Shown here: in pieces, positions 26,668 through 35,233 of the stretch
Position numbering within the stretch: the first letter of the stretch is position 1
How the letters are laid out: the number at the start of each line of letters is the position of its first letter
Source: Leptolyngbya sp. Cla-17
Lineage (GTDB): Bacteria > Cyanobacteriota > Cyanobacteriia > Leptolyngbyales > Leptolyngbyaceae
Reading direction: 5' to 3'
Length of the DNA: 64,000 nt
NCBI RefSeq assembly: GCF_016807185.1
Contig: NZ_JAEVYN010000002.1
Location: 862,528-926,527, forward strand
Made by a program: the position numbers and the translations under genes
Notes under the pieces: model-generated
What the model was told of the DNA's origin: nothing
The model's database searches: none
The model's input: the letters and a program-made list of their open reading frames with translations, nothing else

Positions 26668-27156
26668 ATGACTTCTGAACTTCAAACTCCAGATCCTGAT
26701 GGTTCAAACAGCAAGGTGGTAACTCAACCGACTAAGATAAATCGAGAATTAGCCTGGCGTATTGCTCCCAGCCTTCTAATCAGCTTTAAATATGCCTGGG
26801 CAGGTAGTAGCTATGCCTTTCGCACTCAACGAAACTTCCGCATTCACGTCATTTTAGGTGCCTTAGCGCTTGCCGCGAGTGCTTATTTGCGCCTTTCTGC
26901 CGTAGAGATATCCGTAGTAGGATTAACAATCGGTGCGGTTTTGGCGATGGAGCTGCTCAATACTGCGATCGAGTCTGTTGTTGACCTTACCGTTAAACAG
27001 AACTACCATGAGCTTGCTAAAATTGCCAAAGATTGTGCGGCAGCAGCGGTTTTGATTTCTGCACTCGCCGCGATCGGAGTAGCTAGTTCGCTAATTTTGC
27101 CAAGACTTTGCATTAAACTCTGGCAAGTTTTTCAAGTGTCCTCTTTTTTTCACTAA
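26668..27156 (+). CDS. dgkA: Diacylglycerol kinase family protein
   Basis: Small integral membrane kinase (162 residues from ATG 26668; a TTG four codons earlier is possible). A polar N-terminal tail is followed by SFKYAWAGSSYAFRTQRNFR and three transmembrane helices. The conserved active-site helix is MELLNTAIESVVDLTVKQNY. It would phosphorylate diacylglycerol or undecaprenol at the inner membrane. In many bacteria it sits beside ybeY, as it does here. The C-terminal 30 residues are hydrophobic and less conserved. Confidence 0.9.
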   Translation: MTSELQTPDPDGSNSKVVTQPTKINRELAWRIAPSLLISFKYAWAGSSYAFRTQRNFRIHVILGALALAASAYLRLSAVEISVVGLTIGAVLAMELLNTAIESVVDLTVKQNYHELAKIAKDCAAAAVLISALAAIGVASSLILPRLCIKLWQVFQVSSFFH

Positions 27157-27215
27157 TCTTTTATTGTTTTTTAGTTAACTCAGATTTAGATAGCTTAAGC
27201 AAGGAGTCAATTCAT

Positions 27216-27821
27216 TTGATTCTCATTATTGATAATTACGACAGTTTCACCTATAACCTAGTGCAATATTTGGGCGAACTAGGGTCAGAGTTTGAGGCTG
27301 CACAAGAAATTCAAGTTCGTCGCAACGATCAACTCACTCTCTCTCAGATTCGCGAAATTAGACCGGATGGAATTGTGATTTCTCCTGGGCCTGGACGACC
27401 TGAAGACGCTGGCATTTCTCTCCAACTGATTCAAGAATTAGGGATGGAATATCCCATTTTAGGAGTTTGCTTAGGTCATCAAAGCATTGGTCAGGTGTAT
27501 GGTGGAAAAATTGTGCCAGCTCCAGTTTTGATGCATGGCAAGACATCGCCAGTTCATCACAATGGGCTTGGAGTATTCAAAGGGCTAGAGAATCCTTTAA
27601 TAGCAACCCGCTATCATAGCTTGGTAATTGAGCGGCAAGAGTTTCCAGAGGTTCTAGAAATAACGGCGTGGGTAGATGATGGCACTATTATGGGGGTTAG
27701 ACATCGACAGTACCCTCATATTCAAGGTGTGCAGTTTCATCCAGAAAGTGTATTAACCGTTTCTGGCAAGCAAATTCTGCGAAACTTTTTAATGTCTATC
27801 AATGATTTGCCGTTGAAATAA
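27216..27821 (+). CDS. trpG: Anthranilate/aminodeoxychorismate synthase glutaminase subunit
   Basis: Class I glutamine amidotransferase (201 residues) supplying ammonia to the chorismate-binding partner for tryptophan or folate synthesis. The N-terminus MILIIDNYDSFTYNLVQYLG is diagnostic. The nucleophile Cys is in GVCLGHQSIGQVYGG, and the His/Glu pair is in VQFHPESV. The start is TTG at 27216, preceded by AAGGAG at about ten bases. Sequence alone does not separate TrpG from PabA, and one protein may serve both roles. No trpE or pabB lies in the window. Confidence 0.9.
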   Translation: MILIIDNYDSFTYNLVQYLGELGSEFEAAQEIQVRRNDQLTLSQIREIRPDGIVISPGPGRPEDAGISLQLIQELGMEYPILGVCLGHQSIGQVYGGKIVPAPVLMHGKTSPVHHNGLGVFKGLENPLIATRYHSLVIERQEFPEVLEITAWVDDGTIMGVRHRQYPHIQGVQFHPESVLTVSGKQILRNFLMSINDLPLK

Positions 27822-27913
27822 GTGGAACCTACAGCGAATTTACTTTTGACAAGGCAAAGGTTGCTACCATTGTTTGAATTTTCTAAATTTATTTGTGGCT
27901 TAATGAGGAGATT

Positions 27914-28687
27914 ATGAAACGGCGCAAGTTAATTCGTTACGCAGGAACAAGCCTATTGACAGCATGTGGGATGGGCTTGATTTCCAATCTTGAGCACGCT
28001 CAAGCTCAACCTCAAAGCCCCTTGTCCATACAGTGGTTCGGACACACCTGTTTTTTGTTTGCTGGTGGTGGTCGTCGAATTTTGGTGAATCCTTTTCGTA
28101 AGCTAGGGTGTACAAATGGATATCGCCTTCCTAGAGTTAATACCGATCTAGTATTGATTAGTAGCCAGTTGCTAGATGAAGGAGCCGTAGAGATTGTGCC
28201 GGGTAATCCTCGGCTGCTTTATGAGCCAGGTGCTTATCAAGTGAGTGGCATTAAAATTCAGGGAGTTCGCACGGCTCACGATCGCCAAGAAGGTAAACGC
28301 TTTGGGATAAACGTTGCCTGGAAATGGAAACAAGCTGGAGTTGAAATTCTTCATTTGGGAGGTGCGGCAGCCCCAATCTCTCCAGAGCAAAAGATCTTGA
28401 TGGGAACCCCAGATATACTTTTTATTCCCGTGGGAAATGGTTCTAAAGCCTATACTCCTGAAGAAGCGAAGCAGGCGATCGCGATTCTCAATCCGAAAAT
28501 GGTAGTTCCAACTCATTACCGGACTCAAGCCGCTGCTAAAGATACTTGTGATATCCTACCAGTCGATAATTTCTTAACTCTAATGAGTGGTACTCCTGTC
28601 CGCCGCTCAGGAAACGCGATCGCAATTCGACTCTCAGATCTACCTAAAAACGGCATGGTAGTTAATGTAATGAACTATCAATTTTAG
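27914..28687 (+). CDS. MBL-fold protein with Tat-like/lipoprotein leader, atypical metal site
   Basis: 257 residues from ATG 27914. The N-terminus MKRRKLIRYAGTSLLTACG carries a twin-Arg motif and a possible lipobox (LTAC), so the protein is probably exported. The body is metallo-beta-lactamase-like (SIQWFGHTCFLFAGGGRRIL, then VVPTHYRTQ near the end), similar to UlaG-type proteins annotated as metal-dependent hydrolases. At the place where an HxHxDH motif is expected the sequence reads LISSQLLDEG, so the usual first metal ligands are missing. It may be catalytically altered or non-enzymatic. It follows trpG by 92 bases. Confidence 0.8.
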   Translation: MKRRKLIRYAGTSLLTACGMGLISNLEHAQAQPQSPLSIQWFGHTCFLFAGGGRRILVNPFRKLGCTNGYRLPRVNTDLVLISSQLLDEGAVEIVPGNPRLLYEPGAYQVSGIKIQGVRTAHDRQEGKRFGINVAWKWKQAGVEILHLGGAAAPISPEQKILMGTPDILFIPVGNGSKAYTPEEAKQAIAILNPKMVVPTHYRTQAAAKDTCDILPVDNFLTLMSGTPVRRSGNAIAIRLSDLPKNGMVVNVMNYQF

Positions 28688-28744
28688 TAACTTGGATTTA
28701 AATCAGTAATTTGGCGGAGTAATTGCGTCTATTCAGCTGAAAGT

Positions 28745-28782
28745 TATCACTTTCCTGATAGGGAATCTTAAGGAAGGTGATG
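28745..28782. repeat. Imperfect inverted repeat (12-base arms)
   Basis: TATCACTTTCCT (28745-28756) pairs with AGGAAGGTGATG (28771-28782), with two G-T pairs, around a 14-base loop. It lies in the spacer after the MBL gene and just before a candidate 25-codon reading frame. A leader or terminator role is possible. No T tract follows on the plus strand. Confidence 0.4.
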
Positions 28783-28798
28783 CTTAGGGTGTTTAGTG

Positions 28799-28876
28799 AT
28801 GCTGTCTGTTTTAATGCTGTCTGCGCTAACCGGGTTGGTCACATATCTTCTCTGGCGACCCCAGAACCGTTTTTGA
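28799..28876 (+). CDS. Candidate 25-residue membrane peptide
   Basis: ATG at 28799 opens a frame of 25 codons starting MLSVLMLSALTGLVTYLLWR and ending in a short polar tail, then TGA. It would be a single hydrophobic helix with a positive C-terminal end, like many tiny photosynthetic or respiratory subunits. An AGGG box lies about ten bases upstream. It is the only coding-like signal in the spacer between the MBL gene and pepP. I cannot match it to a known small subunit, and chance occurrence is quite possible. Confidence 0.25.
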   Translation: MLSVLMLSALTGLVTYLLWRPQNRF

Positions 28877-28965
28877 GCTGCTTTCATGCAGCGACTCTGA
28901 GGCAGTAACCTTCAAACGATATTTTCAGTTGCCTGAAGTGATATTTTTGAGTGGCTTGGGCAAGT

Positions 28966-30852
28966 TTAAAGGGTGCAAATACGTTTGAGCCAGTCGGCAT
29001 CGGCTTGGCTGAGAGTGGGCGTGAGTTTAGCGACAATAGTGTGATAGTAGCGTTGTAGCCATGCGTGTTGACGGGAGTCGAGACTGGACAGGTCGATTAG
29101 GCGGTTATCAAAGGGAATGTAAGTGAGAGACTCGAAGCCATACCAGGGTGTTTTGGCTTCATCGGAGTCTTTTTTTTCTTCCTGAGGCATTTCTACGATC
29201 ACGTATAAATTTTCGATACGGATGCCTCCCCAGCCTGGCTGATAGAATCCTGGTTCAATACTGGTGATCATGCCAGGTTCCAGCGATTGACTGACGCGCT
29301 TGCTGATGCCGTTGGGTCCCTCATGGACATTAAGGAATGCGCCAACGCCGTGCCCGGTGCCATGCCCATAATCCAATCCAGCGTGCCACAGAGTTGATCG
29401 CGTAATCCCATCGAGTTGCGCTCCAGTGGTGCCTTTGGGAAACTGCTGCATGGCACAGTTGATGTGGGCTTTCAGCACTTCGGTATAACATTCAATTTGC
29501 CTTGAGGTGGGTACACCGACGGCAACCGTGCGTGTATCATCCGTAGTCCCAGCGGCGTATTGAGCACCGGAATCGAGGAGTAGTAATTCTCCTGGCTGCA
29601 AGATCTTTTGAGGATTTGGAGTGCCGTAGTGAACGATGGAACTGTTGCTGCCGCTACCTGCGATTGTGTTAAAGCTCAAGCCTTGAAAGCTGGCCTCTGC
29701 CTGATAAAAAACCTCAATTGTAGCGGCAACATCGGCTTCGGTGATGCGATTCTCGGCTTCAAGCTGATCGAATAGCCATTTTATTGTGCGAGTTTTTGCG
29801 CGGCTAGCTTTTAGGTTTGCCTGCTGCATCTGCGCAATTTCGATCGCATTTTTGCGTGCTTTCATTTCCTCAATTGGGTTTGCCGTTTCCGCAATTTTGC
29901 AGCGCGCTGGTTCCGAGTCTGGTTTCAATATTTGGTAGGTGCCCATGGTGGTGTGCTTCGGATCAATCAGCACGCGACTGTTGAGCGTGAGCAGCGATCT
30001 CAGGGTGGCCACATACTGGTCATAGGGCAGTAGGGTGACATGGAGTGCTAAAAACTGTCGCAGGGTTGGCTCAATCCGATGTTCGTTAGTAAACAGAAAC
30101 GCCTGCTCAGCTGTGACGATCGCGTAGGCAATGAAAACCGGATTGTAGGACACATCCCAGCCGCGTAAGTTAAACAGCCACGCAATTTGATCCAGTTTGG
30201 TGATGGGTAATATCTGCGCGCTCGCTTTGGCTAGCTTTTCACGGGTGCGCGCCAGCTTTTGCGCGATCGCCTCACCCGTTTGTTCATCCGGCAAATGAAA
30301 CAGCGGCGAGTCGGCGTAAGCAGGCAAAATTTCATTGATCCAAGGACTTTGCGATCTCACCTGGTCAACCAGATTGGTGGCGATCGCCACCAGTACCACG
30401 CCGTAAGGTTCCACCTTTTTGTGAAACTCGCGAAATTGACTGATTGACAGCGTAAATGGATCGTAGCCCAATCGAAAGGGATGTTCTGCTTGAGTCGTTC
30501 GCCCCAACTCTTCCACTACCTCTTCCAGAGTTTTGTGGTCATCTAATCCCAACTTAGACACCTGAATCACAGCAGCATTCACTTCCAAATCCGCTTGCTC
30601 GTAGTAGCGAGAATCGACAAACACCCATGCTTGAGTTTGCCCCACTAGAAAATCGCCTGATGATCCTGTAAAACCGCTTGCCCACTTGCGCCGCTGTTTA
30701 ACCTCTGGCAAATATTCATTTAAATGCTCATCCGCTGAAGGAATCAGATAGGCATCTAAGGCATGGTCGGCAAAGAGCGATCGCAATACGGTCAGCTTGG
30801 CAGCAACATCTGTGGTTCGAATCGGCGCTGACAACAAGTCGGTAGGAGTCAT
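28966..30852 (-). CDS. Xaa-Pro aminopeptidase (M24B)
   Basis: Cytoplasmic metallopeptidase cleaving N-terminal residues before proline. The 628-residue length and the three-domain layout (two creatinase-like N-terminal domains and a C-terminal pita-bread domain) match the long, eukaryote-like aminopeptidase P. Metal ligands are the Asp in LLLDSGAQY, the Asp in GTTDDTRT, the His in GHGTGHGVGAFLNVHEG, and the two Glu in SIEPGFYQPGWGGIRIEN. The ATG at 30852 (MTPTDLLSAPIRTTDV) is preferred over a start 20 codons upstream. It is followed upstream by the Ycf20 gene on the same strand. Confidence 0.92.
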   Translation of the reverse strand: MTPTDLLSAPIRTTDVAAKLTVLRSLFADHALDAYLIPSADEHLNEYLPEVKQRRKWASGFTGSSGDFLVGQTQAWVFVDSRYYEQADLEVNAAVIQVSKLGLDDHKTLEEVVEELGRTTQAEHPFRLGYDPFTLSISQFREFHKKVEPYGVVLVAIATNLVDQVRSQSPWINEILPAYADSPLFHLPDEQTGEAIAQKLARTREKLAKASAQILPITKLDQIAWLFNLRGWDVSYNPVFIAYAIVTAEQAFLFTNEHRIEPTLRQFLALHVTLLPYDQYVATLRSLLTLNSRVLIDPKHTTMGTYQILKPDSEPARCKIAETANPIEEMKARKNAIEIAQMQQANLKASRAKTRTIKWLFDQLEAENRITEADVAATIEVFYQAEASFQGLSFNTIAGSGSNSSIVHYGTPNPQKILQPGELLLLDSGAQYAAGTTDDTRTVAVGVPTSRQIECYTEVLKAHINCAMQQFPKGTTGAQLDGITRSTLWHAGLDYGHGTGHGVGAFLNVHEGPNGISKRVSQSLEPGMITSIEPGFYQPGWGGIRIENLYVIVEMPQEEKKDSDEAKTPWYGFESLTYIPFDNRLIDLSSLDSRQHAWLQRYYHTIVAKLTPTLSQADADWLKRICTL

Positions 30853-30926
30853 GGGGAGTATAGAAAACGGCGAATCAAGAGGTCGTAGATGAAGGATTCT
30901 AGCACCTGACACCTAATATTTACTCT

Positions 30927-31259
30927 CTAGGAACCCAATTTGAAGGCTTCCACAAATAAACTGTAGATGAGCCCAAGTTTGACTGCGTTGAGAACTTGTA
31001 CCGGGAGCGATCTCGCGGTTGCAATAGGGGTGCTGTAAGCAAGACGGCTAATGACTTCTGTGGCTGCGACTAAGAGTGCTGATGCCACAATATCTAAGTC
31101 TGCTTTTTGTCCTGAAATAGTGGAAACGGCGGTTCCCAAGAAGTTTCCCAATAGCAAACTAATCAGCAGTATGGAAAATCGCCGCCAAGGATTGAGAAAG
31201 AAGCGAGCCAATCCATCCACAATATTGTCAAACAATGTACTAATTCGAGTATTTTGCAT
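30927..31259 (-). CDS. ycf20: Ycf20-like protein (DUF565)
   Basis: 110 residues from ATG 31259. MQNTRISTLFDNIVDGLARF is followed by the characteristic NPWRRFSILLISLLLGNFLG, then GQKADLDIVASALLVAATEV and a last hydrophobic helix (KLGLIYSLFVEAF). DUF565/Ycf20 proteins are found in cyanobacteria and plastids, and the plant homologue is linked to non-photochemical quenching. About three membrane helices are predicted. The frame is open 28 codons further upstream, but that part is not family-like. Confidence 0.88.
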   Translation of the reverse strand: MQNTRISTLFDNIVDGLARFFLNPWRRFSILLISLLLGNFLGTAVSTISGQKADLDIVASALLVAATEVISRLAYSTPIATARSLPVQVLNAVKLGLIYSLFVEAFKLGS

Positions 31260-31492
31260 AGGAGGCGACGATTTAGACGATTTATTTAGAAGAGCGGGGT
31301 TTAGTAAACAGGAAGAGACACTAGGTAGAAACCAAAAAAACAAAGCAATCTGAGAAAACTGTGAAACTCAGGGCTTGAACTTGGAACCTTTCTGGTTTCT
31401 AACGATTCTCATCCCTAAATATCCTAAGTTTTTTGAGGATGAAAAGTTCTATGTGTGAGCGATCGAAAAGTTGTTATTACTAGAGTATTGGC

Positions 31493-32122
31493 ATGGTTGG
31501 CAGACGGGCAATGCGAGAAATTATCAGGGATATCAAGGTTGGGCGAGTGTCTACGATCGCGACTTTAGCAGGAGTAGTTCTGTTGACAGTGTTTGGTGGC
31601 TGGGGTATGGTTCAGTGGCTATTTGAGCCGTCAGCACTAGTTAATTCTTTGCCAGAAGCATCAAGTGCACCCAATGGAGTTAACCCGCCACCAGTAGTCT
31701 CAACCTCGCTGGCTCAGATGAAGCCTGCGGCAGCGACTGCTCAAAAAACCATTACAGCCGCAAAAACAGATTCCATCGCGATCGCGGCTGTGCAGGGATT
31801 ACTGCGAGTGGGCAATCCTACCGATCATCCAGTGCGAGTTGCCGTTTTGCTGAAGAAACCAGGCACTAAAAACTCTACCAATCAAAGTCAATCAGGTTAT
31901 GAATCGCCTGCCCATTGGGATTTTGATCCAGGTGAAGGTAGCGAAAAAGGTTTACTCTTATCGCTACCCAATCGCCAGATTAAACTCAAAAAAGGTGATA
32001 TTTTGGTCGCCTTTGCCCAAGATGGTTCTCGTCGCTATTGGGGACCTTATGTAGTGGGTGAAACCTCAATTCCGGCATGGACTCCAAAGGTTGCCGAGTG
32101 GCGACTGACACTGCAACCCTAA
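31493..32122 (+). CDS. Membrane-anchored hypothetical protein
   Basis: 209-residue protein not recognised as a named family. A short basic N-terminus (MVGRRAMREIIRDIKVGR) is followed by one transmembrane helix at about 21-44 and a Pro/Ala/Ser-rich linker. The C-terminal domain (VQGLLRVGNPTDHPVRVAVL, then AHWDFDPGEGSEKGLLLSLP, then DGSRRYWGPYVVGET) looks like a beta-sandwich. It is probably periplasmic or thylakoid-lumenal. Its stop codon overlaps the end of the convergent oxidoreductase gene by four bases. Confidence 0.7.
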   Translation: MVGRRAMREIIRDIKVGRVSTIATLAGVVLLTVFGGWGMVQWLFEPSALVNSLPEASSAPNGVNPPPVVSTSLAQMKPAAATAQKTITAAKTDSIAIAAVQGLLRVGNPTDHPVRVAVLLKKPGTKNSTNQSQSGYESPAHWDFDPGEGSEKGLLLSLPNRQIKLKKGDILVAFAQDGSRRYWGPYVVGETSIPAWTPKVAEWRLTLQP

Positions 32123-32841
32123 AGCCCTGCAAACCATTCGTAGCTTTGATCTTCCCAAAAACCCCGCCGGGGTAACAAGTTGCTCACCAATGTGACTTGA
32201 ATGACCCATTTACTCAATTTGTAGCCCAGCTTAATTGGAGACGCAAGCCGTAACGGTGCACCATGGTCTATTGGCAAAGGTGCGCCATTTTTCTCATAGG
32301 CCAGCATTGTTTGAGGATGTAAACAGGACGCTAAATCCCAACTTTCGTAGTAGCGATCAGCAGAAATAAAATAGGCATATTTTACGCCAGGTTTCGGCTG
32401 TGCTAGCTGGATCAATTCTCGTAACGGAACCCCTGCCCACTGCACGATCGCCGCCCAGCCTTCTACACACACGTGCCGAATCACCATCGACTTTCTCGGC
32501 ATTTTTTGAATTGCTGTCAGATCCAGGCTCAGCGGATTATTGACCTCACCATCCACTACTAGCCGAAAATCATTCAAGTTGATGGCAGGTGTGAAATCGT
32601 AGGTGTTAACAATCAGCGCATTTGGCTCGACTTGACTCACCGAAAACTCTGGCACCGGAGTTTGGGGTTTTAGCAGCAACTCTTCCATCTTTTGGTTCAA
32701 TGGCTCAGTTGCCTTTCCTGCCAAGCTCTCCGCTAACGTCAACACTGAACCACCCACCAACATTCCACCCAGCGAATAGCCCGACAACCGCAACAAATTC
32801 CGTCGGTTAATCGAACTTTCCGAATTTACCTCTTCTGCCAT
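32119..32841 (-). CDS. Molybdopterin-dependent oxidoreductase (sulfite oxidase/MsrP fold)
   Basis: 240-residue exported molybdoenzyme. The N-terminus has a Tat signal (INRRNLLRLSGYSLGGMLVG). The molybdenum-ligating Cys is in VIRHVCVEGWAAIVQW, the family signature, followed by YFISADRYYESWDL and GAPLRLASPIKLGYK. The protein is of the catalytic-domain-only type, like MsrP (YedY). The gene directly upstream (38-base gap, same strand) encodes a cytochrome-b-like membrane protein, a likely electron partner, in a MsrPQ-like arrangement with a different b-type subunit. Substrate unknown. Confidence 0.9.
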   Translation of the reverse strand: MAEEVNSESSINRRNLLRLSGYSLGGMLVGGSVLTLAESLAGKATEPLNQKMEELLLKPQTPVPEFSVSQVEPNALIVNTYDFTPAINLNDFRLVVDGEVNNPLSLDLTAIQKMPRKSMVIRHVCVEGWAAIVQWAGVPLRELIQLAQPKPGVKYAYFISADRYYESWDLASCLHPQTMLAYEKNGAPLPIDHGAPLRLASPIKLGYKLSKWVIQVTLVSNLLPRRGFWEDQSYEWFAGL

Positions 32842-32879
32842 ACCCTTTCTTTATTTCCTCTTCCCTACTCGCCACTTGT

Positions 32880-33518
32880 TCAAAGCATCTCATCCCACAA
32901 CATCGAATTCACCAGTCGTTCCCCGCCGGCTTTGAGTGATAGAAGCGAGTGAGCGATCGCAAACACAATCACCAGGGGCACCGAGGCAAAATGCACGACA
33001 CGTAAGGCAAACCAATCGCCAAAGCACTCCACAATCCAAGGAAACTGCGCCGGTTTATACATGCCAAGCCCTGTGAACAGCGCCAGCAGCAAAATTGGAA
33101 TAATGGATGTGTAAACAATCCGATGCCATGCATAAATCTTGCGCTTAGGATTTTTGCCCACTTGTAGCGCTTTCACATCGTTTCCGCCAACAAACCGATG
33201 CTGCCAGCGTTGAGTGATCAGCACATACACGCCATACCACAGCAGGTTTAATGAAAACACCCACATCGCCGCAAAGTGCCAATGTCGTCCACCCGCCAGC
33301 CAACCACCCAGCAGAAAAAATTGGGGAATGTGCCAGCCTTCCCGTCCACCAAACACAGGGTTAGCGTTGTAAATCTGTAAGCCACTCATGAGCATCACTG
33401 TCAAACTAACGATGTTGAGCCAGTGAAAAACTTTGGCGGGCAGAGCTTGAAGCGATCGCGGTGTCTTTTTCTTCAAGTCTTGCGGTTTTGCTACTTGAGG
33501 AGAGCCAGGAGAATTCAT
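32880..33518 (-). CDS. Cytochrome b561-type membrane subunit
   Basis: 212 residues with about four transmembrane helices. It has the His pattern of the dihaem cytochrome b family found with formate dehydrogenase, hydrogenase and thiosulfate reductase. Likely haem-region segments are KVFHWLNIVSLTVMLMSGLQ, GRHWHFAAMWVF, YAWHRIVYTS and LRVVHFASVPLVIVFAIAHS. The N-terminus is basic and cytoplasmic. It precedes the molybdopterin oxidoreductase gene by 38 bases and probably passes electrons between the quinone pool and that exported enzyme; direction and substrate are inference. Confidence 0.85.
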   Translation of the reverse strand: MNSPGSPQVAKPQDLKKKTPRSLQALPAKVFHWLNIVSLTVMLMSGLQIYNANPVFGGREGWHIPQFFLLGGWLAGGRHWHFAAMWVFSLNLLWYGVYVLITQRWQHRFVGGNDVKALQVGKNPKRKIYAWHRIVYTSIIPILLLALFTGLGMYKPAQFPWIVECFGDWFALRVVHFASVPLVIVFAIAHSLLSLKAGGERLVNSMLWDEML

Positions 33519-33579
33519 TGCAACAGTTTGTTACAGAGCCATTTCTACTCTAACTGAACAGCCTCATTTCATCAGATTT

Positions 33580-34025
33580 AGTTAACTGAATTTATTCAAT
33601 TAATTAAATCTTAGTGTTGTAGAAAACATTACATAACTTAGCATTCGCCATACTTTTCCTGTTTATTCCACATCCTTTCCACAGTAAATCTCCTTTTTTT
33701 CCACATCCTCTCCACAGGTTTTCCACATATTTTGGTTTGTTTTCCACAGGTGCTACGAAGGAATCGGACTTTCCCGCGTTAGCGAAGCCACCCTGCTTTC
33801 TTGCTCAACAGTTTTGCTTAGGTGGAGTTTTTGTTAACTTAAGTAACAAGAAAGTGGCTGAAATGCCCATTCTTTCGTAAAGCTTTTTTGATTTGAAATC
33901 AACTCGCAATATTTCTCAACATTGACAACCTAGGCAATTCCATTGAGAATGGGGCGACTGAGACATACACAAGCCTGATCTCCAAAAGCGAAATCCACAG
34001 GGTTGTAATTCAATTTTGTGGATTA
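33580..34025. other. Candidate replication origin (oriC): DnaA-box cluster with AT-rich flank
   Basis: This gene-free stretch carries three perfect TTTTCCACA boxes at 33697-33705, 33719-33727 and 33740-33748. Variants in the same orientation lie at 33664-33672, 33675-33683 and 33708-33716. Further ones lie at 33991-33999 and, inverted, at 34017-34025. TTTTCCACA is the usual cyanobacterial form of the DnaA box. The AT-rich region 33580-33660 beside it could be the unwinding element. Neither dnaA nor dnaN is nearby. No other gene signal appears in 33519-34115. Confidence 0.7.
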
Positions 34026-34115
34026 TTCAGATCTGCTAAAGAGTTTGGCTGGCTTTGCTGTCTTCGTAGTTCGTTGTCTTGTTTATCCTCTTTACCTGCG
34101 CGAGAGTAGAAATTT

Positions 34116-34346
34116 ATGGATACCACGGTTAGTCTGCTTGTTGAAGTACCCGAAATTTTGCATGAGTCCCTTCAGAGCTATTTGGAAATGCGCCCCGACT
34201 GGGATCAAGATCGAGTCATTACCGCAGCACTGTCGCTATTTTTATTGCAAAACCAGAGTGAAGCCGCTCCCGAAAAATTAAACCATCGGCAAGCTTCGCG
34301 CATTTATCTAGATGCTTTGTTCAAGCGCCCCATTGGACAAAACTAG
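34116..34346 (+). CDS. DUF2811 small protein
   Basis: 76 residues starting MDTTVSLLVEVPEILHESLQ, then YLEMRPDWDQDRVITAALS and a polar tail. The pattern (VSLL-E-PE-LHESL, then Y-E--PDWDQDRV---ALSLFLLQN) fits DUF2811, a short cyanobacterial family that I recall as uncharacterised. It is the first gene to the right of the DnaA-box cluster. A second, out-of-frame reading overlaps its start but lacks any conserved feature. Confidence 0.8.
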   Translation: MDTTVSLLVEVPEILHESLQSYLEMRPDWDQDRVITAALSLFLLQNQSEAAPEKLNHRQASRIYLDALFKRPIGQN

Positions 34347-34435
34347 ACTTTTATTCTTCTTGGGTCAATCTTGCCTAGCTAGCACGCAGACCCAAAAGCA
34401 GAACACCGCTCTGGCTTTTTTGAAATCCGATCCCT

Positions 34436-35233
34436 ATGACTTATCAGATCTCAGCAACCAAGCTCCAGACTTATCATCGGTGTCCTTATGCTTATTTTCT
34501 TCGCTATGAGCACAAGCTGACAACACCTGAGTTTTTTGGGTCAGCCGCTTTAGGAAACGCATTGCACCAAGCTTTAGCACAATGCCATCGCGATTGGCAC
34601 TATCGCTTTCCCTTACCTACGATGCAATGGGTGCAGCAGTGCTGGCAAGAGCATTCCGGTGGGCTAAGTAATAGCCAAGTGGTTGAAGGATTAAAAATTC
34701 TAGAGCAGTACTATCGGAACTTTATTGCTACCGAGGTTTCCATCCGTCAACCTTTGGCAGTGGAGGGCAAAATTCAGGGATATTTGCAAGTAGAAAATCT
34801 GGAATTTGTCATATCGGGTCGCTATGACCGAATTGATTTTCTACAAGATGGGGGGTTGGAGTTGATTGACTATAAGTCGAGCCGCGAGGTAAAGCTGCCC
34901 GATGCGTCAGAAATCGATATCCAGATCGGGCTTTACTACCTTGCTTTGGAGCAAACCTATCGTCAAAGTTTGCAGTATTTGAGCCTGTTGTTTTTACGTA
35001 CAGGTGAAAAGATTCGGTTCAAAGCCACGGGGGAACATCGAAAGCAGGTGCAAACGATGGTTGGGGATTTGGCGGTGCGGTTGCGCCACGATCGCGGTTG
35101 GGAACCTACGCCTGGTAAACAGTGCGATCGCTGTACCTTTGCCAGATATTGCCCTTCAGTAACAGCCAACCCCGCTCCTGTACCAGAAACCCGGTCTAAG
35201 CCCCAACTGCAACTAGCGTTGAATTTTGCGTAG
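34436..35233 (+). CDS. RecB-like PD-(D/E)XK nuclease
   Basis: 265-residue nuclease of the PD-(D/E)XK superfamily (PDDEXK_1/RecB-Cas4 group). The N-terminus ISATKLQTYHRCPYAYFLRY gives the first Cys. HALHQAL-like motif I is in GNALHQALAQC, the Asp motif in SGRYDRIDFLQ, and the catalytic E-x-K equivalent in LELIDYKSS, followed by the Gln motif (IDIQIGLYYLA). The C-terminal cluster CDRCTFARYC would complete an iron-sulfur site with the first Cys. A DNA-repair role is likely. Nothing CRISPR-related is nearby, so a Cas4 assignment is not supported. Confidence 0.88.
   Translation: MTYQISATKLQTYHRCPYAYFLRYEHKLTTPEFFGSAALGNALHQALAQCHRDWHYRFPLPTMQWVQQCWQEHSGGLSNSQVVEGLKILEQYYRNFIATEVSIRQPLAVEGKIQGYLQVENLEFVISGRYDRIDFLQDGGLELIDYKSSREVKLPDASEIDIQIGLYYLALEQTYRQSLQYLSLLFLRTGEKIRFKATGEHRKQVQTMVGDLAVRLRHDRGWEPTPGKQCDRCTFARYCPSVTANPAPVPETRSKPQLQLALNFA

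Noticed and set aside
34436..35233. Cas4 gene of a CRISPR system
   Set aside because: The RecB-like nuclease has the Cys cluster, but no cas genes or repeats lie in the window, and stand-alone proteins of this group are common in cyanobacteria.
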